Assembly: GCA_032433765.1 (NCBI GenBank)
Contig: JAVIAB010000051.1
Coordinates: 80,374,244-80,438,243, forward strand
Length of the DNA: 64,000 nucleotides
Reading direction: 5' to 3'
Source of the DNA: Megaustenia siamemsis
Taxonomy: Eukaryota; Mollusca; Gastropoda; Stylommatophora; Ariophantidae
Numbering within the stretch: the stretch's first letter is position 1; each line of letters opens with the position of its first letter. The notes beneath the pieces were generated by a model that saw only the letters and a program-made list of their open reading frames with translations, did no database searches and was not told the origin of the DNA. Positions 55,901 to 64,000 of this stretch are shown here, piece by piece. A program made the position numbers and the translations under genes.

Positions 55901-56182
55901 TTGATTTCAAGCTATTATTGCCGCCCTTTGTTGTCAATACATATTCTGTATTATTCTTAGATTTCTGCTGTCAACGGTTATGCTATCTAAAATTTTGATT
56001 TTTAACATATAGAAAGAAAATTATAAAGAATAGAAGAAGAGATAAAAATAAATAATAACAAAAAATTAGAAGACTAGTAGAAACGGAGAAAGATTTTTTT
56101 TTTTATAAATAACAAGACATATAATCATGTGATATTTTTGTCATATAGAAAATATCAATTTCTTGTAAAATAAAAGAATAAT
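55901..56182. other. Unassigned AT-rich segment
   Basis: Nothing recognised. Confidence 0.3.
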
Positions 56183-56765
56183 CAAGGAAGACAGTGGTGC
56201 ATACGTTATGACCACGAGTAGCATGGCAATGGCGGTGATGGCAGTGACCAAGGTATTCATCTGGTTTAGAGTCACAGGACTACACCCACGTCAGCATACA
56301 GCGTGATTCGATGAGCATGATAAGAAAAGTGGAGGCAGGCTCTGTACGCATGCAATGGTAGAGTCATTGCTGAAGTCAAAAATGCGTAAGGTCACCTTTT
56401 GTCTAACGTCCCTGTACATGCGGCAGTACGGGCAAATGAGAGAGCGGACAGGTTGGCTCGTTGTGCTGTCGTTGTAGACAGTCAACCAATGGATCGGGCG
56501 GACATCATCAATGCCCTCCGAAATGTGGGAAGGGCACAGGACTTCGACAACCATGAGTCCACGTCGCTCCTTCGGATGAAAGAGATAGGAGTTAAGATGG
56601 GTACAGCCAGAAACGAGAAACTTAGTGGGCGTGTAAGAAGAATCAACCAACACAGAGTGGAATATTCAGTCGCTGGACACTGTGAGACTTCCTGAGGAGT
56701 GGATCTAAGTACCTATGGACATGTTCGGAGTGCAAAGATGATGACCCGCAAATAACTCAATACCA
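56183..56765 (+). pseudogene. RNase H-bearing non-LTR 3' end (copy 3)
   Basis: Aligns with copy 2 from EDSGAY onward. The catalytic Glu codon of MEV is Ala here (AMAVMAVTK), small indels shift the frame near 56,330 and 56,400, and the last finger-like CKDDDPQITQ-type end is at 56,735. Tail AACTCAATA. Non-functional. Confidence 0.8.
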
Positions 56766-57489
56766 TTTCTTGTTTCAGTTTATGAATAATTCCAGTTCGT
56801 GATAGGAAAAAAGACACATTTAAACGTCACAAGTGTTACGCTGGGAACTGTGTGTCTTACAAGTGTTAGCAATTTTTATTGAACTAATTTGTGAAACGAC
56901 AATTAACACATTCTGGATGCTCGTTGAATAATGTTGTCGACAAATCCACACACACACAGCACAATGTGTGCAATTTGTCACCAAATGTCCCTGAACTCAA
57001 AGGTTGTGCGTCACAAAATGTTTGTTTAGAGTCAATGTACCACGGTTGTGTGAATACACGTTGTCTCTGAATATAAGTGGTTGCAATGTAAAAAGACGAG
57101 TTCAGACAAATAATACGAATGGTCAAGGCAAAGAAATGCAAATAAATGTATACAATTGCGAAGCTGCAGTAAAGCTGAATGTGAAGGAGAAGTGAAAGAA
57201 AATAGAAAAAAATGGTATGGTTAAAGCTTTAAGTACTTGATAGACGACACAGATTTGTACAACGTTTCGACGCAATAGGCCTTCAGCAGGAACAAACAAA
57301 CAACACATACACACAAATATGTAAGTAAATAAAACTAATCCTACATAGCTAACTAATAATGAAGCATCCAGAGATAATACGGAGGATTTATTCGAGACAG
57401 GAATATAAAGTAGAGAATATGGACAAATACTGACGTCAGACGCCGTTCATACTTTCCGCCGCATTTCTTGTAAATTCTTCTCTTATTGT
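56766..57489. other. Unassigned
   Basis: No supported gene. Short frames on both strands only. Confidence 0.35.
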
Positions 57490-57912
57490 TTTTTAACATA
57501 TGGATGCGAGCCATGGACAATAGGGCAACAGACAAGAAAATCACTGGAGTCTGCAGAAATGTGGTTTTACAGAAGAATGTTGAGAATACTATGGACAGCT
57601 AAGAAGAGTAATGAAGAGGTTCTGAGAGAGGCCAAAGCAAAAAGAGAGCTAATTTCCAATATTAGGAAGAGACAATCATCATTTTTTGGCCATGTAATGA
57701 GAAGGGAACAACTGGAATATATTGTAACAACTGGAAAAATTGAGGGTCGAAGAGATAGTGGGAAGCAAAGAGAAAAAAAAAAAAAACAGACAGCTTCAAT
57801 AGAATGGCTTGGCAGAAGGTCAACAGTAGAAATGATAAATAGCTGCCGAGATCGAAAGTTGTGGAGAGACATGATCACCTACGCCACTAGGCCCGGTACT
57901 TGATGATAACGA
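57490..57912 (+). pseudogene. RTE family C 3' end
   Basis: TYGCEPWTIGQQTRKSLES, MWFYRRMLRILWTAKKSNEEV, RKRQSSFFGHVMRREQLEYIVTT, an A10 run (57,774-57,783) that adds lysines, and MITYATRPGT followed by the TGATGATAAC tail. One of the better-preserved C ends: the C-terminal 114 codons are open. Confidence 0.87.
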
Positions 57913-58207
57913 TTGTTCTTTTAATTTGACTGCTTTCATCATTTATTGCTACAATCATTACTCGACCCTAGAGGGAAATGTTAAAATAGTGCACGAACTC
58001 TATAGCGCCGATGAAAGCTCGCAAGGTAGTCTAAGTAAATTGGGTTGTATTATATAATAATGGCAGAAATTTAACTATTTGAATTTCTGATTTTAGGAGC
58101 GTTCATTCTACTCTATCCGATCTTCAACCTGAATTAAATTGAAACGAATATAAGACTAGTGCAGAAATAAGAAAAATAGCAGACGAAAAATATTATGAAT
58201 AATCGAG
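57913..58207. other. Unassigned
   Basis: Nothing recognised. Confidence 0.3.
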
Positions 58208-58460
58208 AGAAGAAAGGGGGGGGGGCATATGTTGGCCATGTGATGAGAAGATACAGCAAGAGTTTTTTTTTCAAAGCAGGCTCACAAACTGGAACCAGAG
58301 AGTAAAAGAAAAAGAGGCCAACCTAGAAAAACACTAAAAGAAGAATATTGAGAGGCCAGGCAACAACAACAGGCATTAGTTCCCTCGTCGAGATTGAAAA
58401 TCTCGCCCAACAGGGTACAGGGCGAGATACAATGCGGATCCTGTGCAATGTCTGATACTT
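58208..58460 (+). pseudogene. RTE-like C-terminal fragment, family F
   Basis: HVGHVMRRYSKS-like start, then LNWNPESKRKRGQPRKTLK and a stop. Related to 15,834-16,050 by the KRKR.(R/Q)P..TL.. tail. Confidence 0.6.
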
Positions 58461-58640
58461 GATAACAAGGATGAGTGGACACAAAGAGTCTAGAATGTCT
58501 GCCCTATGTGCCTTTTTCGTCTCGAAAGGACAATACACAGATAGATCTTCAACCTCCAATTGTTTCCTAAAGTGTGCCCACATGGATTCAGGATTTCGTG
58601 TACATTTCGTTAGTTTATTTTATTATCAGTGTTTTATTTG
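58461..58640. other. Unassigned
   Basis: Nothing recognised. Confidence 0.3.
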
Positions 58641-58745
58641 GCTAAAATTACCCCAATAATCACGTGCCGGAGGTCTGTAAAATGTATGGTCACTAACACC
58701 ATATTCCCATATACGCCTCTTGGCGTGACGGGGATACTTTACTCA
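58641..58745 (+). mobile_element. tRNA-SINE family 1, copy 9, 3' end only
   Basis: AAAATTACCCCAATAATCACG to CGTGACGGGGATACTTTACT. The tRNA head is absent. Confidence 0.8.
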
Positions 58746-58850
58746 CTTTTTTTATGTGGCTAGGTCCTTGCATGCACTTTTCGTTACTTCATTAACAGTG
58801 TTTTATATGACTAGGTCCTTGCATGCACATTTCGTTACTTTATTCTTCTT
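58746..58850. repeat. Short tandem duplication (about 55 bp)
   Basis: CTAGGTCCTTGCATGCACWT with TTCGTTACTT occurs twice. Confidence 0.8.
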
Positions 58851-58854
58851 CTTC

Positions 58855-59395
58855 TTTCCTTCCTCATCAGCCTTTCTGCGTCGAGGGGAGATATCATTTG
58901 CGGTCTTTTGCTCTTCTGTTCGCCTCTGCTGCTGTTATGTTTCCTAGTGTTTCTAATATTCCATCGATCCATCTTTTTCGTGTCGACCCTTGGGTCTGGT
59001 GTTCTCACAACGTTTGTTGAAGGCGCGTTGTGTTGTGTTTTGATCTTTCTGCCTTGTCACGTGGCCAATCCATGTTATCTGTTGTTTCCTTATATATTCT
59101 ATGGCGGGGCTATTCCTAGCTGTTTTCTCAGTTCTTCATTTCTGATCTTATCTCTCAGACTGTTTCCTGTCATTTGTCTAACACATTTAATCACTGTAGA
59201 GGTTATTTTTCTTATTTTTCTTGCATCTAGGGTCCAGGTCTGGCATTGGTATCACAACCTAGGGATGAAGATTGTATTGTATAGTGCTCGTTTTGCCTCC
59301 AGAGTTATTTCCTTGTTGGACAATTGTGGTGATAACTGTCCAATGATTTGACAAGCTTTGTTGCATCTTGATTCTATCTCTGCTGTTTCTCTCTC
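58855..59395 (-). pseudogene. RTE-like 3' part, family D, longest copy
   Basis: Minus strand from about 59,385: IESRCNKACQIIGQLS, LYNTIFIPRLWYQCQTWTLD (matches the LY...LLYG.ETWTL region of RTE thumb domains), LRDKIRNEELRKQLGI, a broken WIGHVTRQ-like block and RPKGRHEKDGSMEY-like end. It joins the (GA)n border of the second composite satellite element. Confidence 0.72.
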
Positions 59396-60943
59396 TCTGC
59401 GATCAAGACTCAATTAGAGTAGGATTCCAGACTCTCACATGAAGACAGCTATCTGTTTGAGTGAATTGATCGACCCCACAGACAGAACATCATAATTAGA
59501 GTCTGTTAGATCCACGTTGATTGAATACCTTTCAAAACGTTGCACTGTGTTCTGCGCCAGTGGCCCAGTGCATCCGATTTCAACCAGCATTTTATTAAGG
59601 TTTGCTTTCCTTAACCTTTGATTGTCCCCAATCTTCCTGCAAGGGAGCAGATTGTCTTTTATGTAGGGGGAATCTGCCCTTAGATGGTCTGCCCTCCCAG
59701 TTTTACGAGCACCATCTGCCCGAGTCACTAGAGGTGACTAACACAGACATGCGCACACAAAGATATGAGATGTGACTAACACTGACATGCACACACAAAG
59801 ATATGAGATGTGACTAACACTGACATGCACACACAAAGATATGAGATGTGACTAACACTGACATGCACACACAAAGATATGGGATGTGACTAACACTGAC
59901 ATGCACACACAAATATATGAGATGTGACTAACACAGACATGCGCACACAAAGATATGAGATGTGACTAACACAGACATGCACACACAAAGATATGAGATG
60001 TGACTAACACAGACATGCACACACAAAGATATGAGATGTGACTAACACAGACATGCACACACAAAGATATGAGATGTGACTAACACAGACATGCACACAC
60101 AATGATATGAGATGTGACTAACACAGACATGCACACACAAAGATATGAGATGTGACTAACACAGACATACACACACAAAGATATGAGATGTGACTAACAC
60201 AGACATGCACACACAAAGATATGAGATGTGACTAACACAGACATGCACACACAAAGATATGAGATGTGACTAACACAGACATGCACACACAAAGATATGA
60301 GATGTGAATAACACAGACATGCACACACAAAGATATGAGATGTGACTAACACAGACATGCACACACAAAGATATGAGATGTGACTAACACAGACACACAC
60401 ACACAAAGATATGAGATGTGACTAACACAGACATGCACACACAAAGATATGAGATGTGACTAACACAGACATGCACACACAAAGATATGAGATGTGACTA
60501 ACACAGACATGCACACACAAAGATATGAGATGTGACTAACACAGACATGCGCACACAAAGATATGAGATGTGACTAACACAGACATGCACACACAAAGAT
60601 ATGAGATGTGACTAACACAGATACACACACTAAGATATGAGATATGAATAAACACAGTCATGCATACACAAAGATATGAGACATGACTAACATAGACATG
60701 CACACACAAAGATATGAGATATGACTAAACACAAACACACAAAGATATGAGACAAGACTAACATAGACAGACACACATTAAGATATGAGATGTGACTAGC
60801 ATGGACATACACACAAATATATGAGACATAACTAACATAGACATGCACACAAAGATATGAGATATGACTAACACAGACATGCACGCACAAAGATAAGACA
60901 CATGACTAACACAGGTACACACTAAGATATGAGATATGACTAG

Positions 60944-60974
<31 letters not shown>

Positions 60975-60990
60975 GATATGAAACATGATT
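59390..60990 (-). mobile_element. Composite satellite element, copy 2 (inverted relative to copy 1)
   Basis: Reading the minus strand: a satellite of about 34 units, 36 bp each (CACACAAAGATATGAGATGT on the plus strand; 59,735-60,990), the unique block (59,400-59,734) and a short (GA)n run (59,388-59,400). The unique block holds a 97-codon minus frame (59,435-59,728) with EIGCTGPLAQNTVQRFERYS and LTDSNYDVLSVGSINSLKQI; the same protein can be partly read in copy 1, where it is broken. I do not recognise it. Confidence 0.65.
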
Positions 60991-61110
60991 AACACGGACA
61001 TAAGTAGTACAGGTGGCTGTGAACCCATCCTAAAAGTGCACGTGCATGCACCGAAAGACAATAGATTTGGCACCGACTTTGCACGAAACATGCACCAAAA
61101 CCGTGCCAAA
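60991..61110. other. Unassigned
   Basis: Nothing recognised. Confidence 0.3.
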
Positions 61111-61216
61111 AAAAAAAAAAAAAAAAAAAAAATTTCGAATTCGTTTTTTTTCGAACTTCATTATTTTTTTTTTTTTGGGGGGGGGGGGGAAGAATTTTTT
61201 TTTTTTTGGGGGGGGG
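61111..61216. repeat. Homopolymer block (A, T and G runs)
   Basis: A24, T12 and G13 runs and a second T/G run; low-complexity and prone to assembly error. Confidence 0.9.
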
Positions 61217-61785
61217 TTCGTCAGTTTGTCGAAACGGTCTACTGTGTCTAAGAGATTAACGCAGGTAAATTCAAAGGAGACTCGGTGCTAATCGTCCGGT
61301 GATCCCCTCTCGCGGGTGTGGCGTGACGGCTCTCGCTGTGTGTTAGAGGAAAATATTTGTGAAAGAGTATTTTAAAAGAGTATATTTGTGAAAGTAAAAA
61401 TTCAGAATTATTTTAAAAATATGTATTTGTGAAAGTAAAAAAACTCAGAATTATTAAAAATAAAAAATAAAAAAATAAATAAAAACAATAAAAAGTCTCC
61501 CTTCAGGATTCGAACACGGGTCTACTTCGTGACAGGAGGCGACATGTAAAAAAAAATGCTGACAAGCAATGACGTTGAAGGTTAGTTTGTCGAAACGGTC
61601 TACTGTGTGTCTGAGAGATTAACGCAGGTAAATTCAAAAGAGACTCGGCTTATTATCTCGGTGGTCGTGATATGCTCTCGCTGTGTGTTAGAGGAAAATA
61701 TTTGTGAAAGAGTATTTTAAAAGAGTATATTTGTGAAAGTAAAAATTCAGAATTAATCAATATTTTAAAAAAAACTTAAAATGAA
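61217..61785. repeat. Duplicated block of about 370 bp period
   Basis: GTTTGTCGAAACGGTCTACT and GATTAACGCAGGTAAATTCA recur at 61,226 and 61,590, and TCTCGCTGTGTGTTAGAGG with TTTGTGAAAGAGTATTTTAA recur at 61,331 and 61,676. A tRNA-like box B (complement of GGATTCGAACACGGG) lies at 61,507. Confidence 0.75.
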
Positions 61786-62539
61786 GGGAAATTTAAAATA
61801 TAGGCGATCGCGTAAATGATTGGGTCGCGGATCTCGCACTACATTTTTTTTTTAGTGCCACCCTCAACACCAGCATCAACCCTTCATGTCCTATCATCAT
61901 CATACCACACAAAGTTTCAAACCGATTATTATTCGCCGGCGGTGGGCATGTGAGGTGGAGGGGCGGGTAATAGGCAACAGGATGCGACATGTAAAAAAAT
62001 GCTGACAAGCAATGACGTTGAAGGGGTATTGTTACGAAAAGAAAAATACGACTAGCTCGCGGGCGGGAACGAGTTGGTTGACACAGGTGTGTTATTGTAG
62101 TATCGCTAACATCATGTGCCAGGATAGCGGTTCTTGAGGAAAGATTATTGGTCGTGTGTGTTATCGCTACCAACATCAGCATGTGTCGTGTAGTAAGGTG
62201 TGCTAATATTAAATAGTGACGCTCGCTCTTTCTCATTCAATGTAAAGCAAAACAAAATTCTATATTTCACAATTTTATTAATACATCATATATATATATA
62301 TATTACTGTCCGGATGCTGATAATTTTAACCGTCTGGGTTTCCTACACAACCGCCCTCCATTTTGACAAAACCTTGATCAAAGCTGGAATAGGTAATCGG
62401 TGACTTTGCTGAAACATCCTGGGCATCCACACTGGCTACCGGAGCTGTCGTCTGATTAACAAGAGTGAGGTCCCCTTGGTTAACAGAAAAGGGCGTGTAG
62501 TTGATGTTAGCATAAGCGTTTTCGAGACTGCCTTAACGC
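61786..62539. other. Mosaic of fragments
   Basis: ACATGTAAAAAAATGCTGAC and GCAATGACGTTGAAGG (61,988-62,027) repeat 61,543-61,584. CCACCCTCAACACC and CCCTTCATGTCCTATCATCA at 61,858-61,900 foreshadow the array at 62.5 kb. The rest, including a (TA)n at 62,288, is unassigned. The 147-codon minus frame is not convincing. Confidence 0.5.
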
Positions 62540-63352
62540 CATGTGCCACCCTCAACACCATCATCCCTTCATGTCCTATCATCATCATGTGCCACCCTCA
62601 ACACCATCATCCCTTCATGTCCTATCATCATCATGTGCCACCCTCAACACCATCATCCCTTCATGTCCTATCATCATCATGTGCCACCCTCAACACTAGC
62701 ATCATGTGCCACCCTCAACACTATCATCATCATCATGTACCACCCTCATCATCAACCTTCATATCATCATCTTGTGCCTCAACATCACCCTTCATGTCCT
62801 ATCATCATCATGTGCCACCCTCAACACCATCATCCCTTCATGTCCTATCATCATCATGTGCCACCCTCAACACCATCATCCTTCATGTCCTATCATCATC
62901 ATGTGCCACCCTCAACACTAGCATCATGTGCCACCCTCAACACTATCATCATCATCATGTACCACCCTCATCATCAACCTTCATATCATCATCTTGTGCC
63001 TCAACATCACCCTTCATGTCCTATCATCATCATGTGCCACCCTCAACACCATCATCCCTTCATGTCCTATCATCATCATGTGCCACCCTCAACACCATCA
63101 TCCTTCATGTCCTATCATCATCATGTGCCACCCTCAACACTAGCATCATGTGCCACCCTCAACACTATCATCATCATCATGTACCACCCTCATCATCAAC
63201 CTTCATATCATCATCTTGTGCCTCAACATCACCCTTCATGTCCTATCATCATCATGTGCCACCCTCAACACCATCATCCCTTCATGTCCTATCATCATCA
63301 TGTGCCACCCTCAACACCATCATCAGCCCTTCAGGTCCTATCATCAAACCAC
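62540..63352. repeat. Higher-order minisatellite (222-bp blocks of about 46-48 bp units)
   Basis: The basic unit starts CATCATGTGCCACCCTCAAC. A 222-bp block containing a variant CATCAACCTTCATATCATCA segment is repeated at 62,706, 62,928 and 63,150 with near identity. All frames stay open because 222 is a multiple of three. Confidence 0.95.
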
Positions 63353-63374
63353 ACAAAGTATCAACCAGCGAAAT

Positions 63375-63375
<1 letters not shown>

Positions 63376-63402
<27 letters not shown>
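63376..63402. repeat. (TC)n microsatellite
   Basis: TCTCTCTCTCTCTCTCTC run directly after the array. Confidence 0.93.
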
Positions 63403-63407
<5 letters not shown>

Positions 63408-63427
63408 TTCATATTCATGGTAAACCA

Positions 63428-64000
63428 AAACAAAATAAATCACTAAGATTTTACCACCATAACACACAAATTTAGGGTCATATTAAAAAAAGTCGACCTT
63501 AAAACCATACAAATCTACTCCCATACTCATAAAAGTTAGACACATCAAACAGATAATTACTTCCAAACTCCAAAGTTAATCACGCCTCGATCGTTCTCTA
63601 ACATCGATCGTTCTTTAACATTGCCTCCAAACAAGCGTTCTCTAACATTGCCTCGTTCTATAACACCAAACATTGCTCGATCGTTCTTTAACATTAAGCG
63701 TTCTCTAACATTGCCTCGATCGTTCTTTAACATTGCCTCCACTAACACTCGTTCTCTAACATCATTAATAGTGAGATTCTCTATCATCAATTGTCAGTCT
63801 AGTTGTGATACACACATCGATCAGATAGTTACATCCTCGCAAACCCCAGTTAGTCATACTCTCGAGCTACTCACATAGTCGATCCTCAAAATAAAATCAC
63901 TAAGATTTTACCACCATAACACACAAATTTAGGGTCATATTAAAAAAGTCGACCTTAAAACCATACAAATCTACTCCCATACTCATAAAAGTTAGACACA
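63428..64000. repeat. Direct repeat of at least 115 bp around a small GTTCT array
   Basis: AAAATAAATCACTAAGATTT through AGTTAGACACA at 63,430-63,543 recurs at 63,887-64,000 (one T-run difference), and the window ends inside the second copy. Between them are about seven units with CGATCGTTCTTTAACATTGC. The spacing of 457 bp could mean a larger tandem repeat. Confidence 0.85.

Noticed and set aside
59735..60990. CRISPR-like array of 36-bp repeats
   Set aside because: No spacers: the units are directly contiguous, and the context is eukaryotic.
62476..63475. 315- and 310-codon His/Ser/Pro-rich frames
   Set aside because: They follow from the 222-bp tandem block; overlapping frames are open at the same time.

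Overview
The window is repeat-dominated nuclear DNA from a eukaryote. No intact host gene, rRNA or functional tRNA gene could be supported. It contains many decayed non-LTR (RTE-like) retrotransposon 3' ends with GATGAT tails, tRNA-derived SINEs with CTTTA-type tails, kilobase-scale minisatellites, and a block of capsid-type viral genes. This points to an invertebrate animal; a mollusc or other marine invertebrate is my guess from the style of the repeats, and I cannot fix the species.

Most unusual content. (1) 3.06-7.05 kb holds the remnant of a Polinton/adintovirus-like DNA element. It has a short basic ORF overlapping an intact 413-codon major capsid protein of the F54H12.2-like family (TAATG overlap), a broken adenain-type protease, and a 179-codon protein with a PC4-like single-strand DNA binding domain behind a TATA-rich promoter. 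It ends in a right terminal region finishing at about 7048. Its left end is missing. (2) 27,945-33,788 is a complete 5.84-kb element with about 1.67-kb terminal inverted repeats that begin AG. A 6-bp target duplication lies inside a tRNA-SINE, which itself has a 12-bp target duplication. Its terminal repeat shares order and motifs with the right end of element (1), so the two look like members of one family. Its 2.5-kb interior is degenerate: a broken C2H2 finger exon, a 43-bp minisatellite and a reverse-transcriptase scrap.

The rest, by region. 0-2.9 kb: an RNase H-type non-LTR tail and two fused RTE 3' ends (families A and B). 7.2-8.7 kb: unassigned. 8.7-15.2 kb: four unrelated minisatellites nearly back to back. 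15.8-26.6 kb: scattered RTE tails (families B, C, D, E, F), an RNase H-bearing tail, a GT-rich minisatellite, a MITE-like 149-bp inverted-repeat element, a SINE, and a composite satellite element inserted in an RTE. 33.9-45.6 kb: SINEs, RTE tails, a minisatellite split by two insertions, and 49-bp and 48-bp minisatellites. 45.6-47.7 kb: a 24-bp array. 48-61 kb: further RTE and SINE copies, TA/GA microsatellites and a second copy of the composite satellite element in inverted orientation. 61-64 kb: a mosaic of short duplications and a 222-bp higher-order repeat.

Family labels A-F are my own grouping by predicted protein similarity within this window. All calls come from reading the sequence and from remembered family features; no searches were run.
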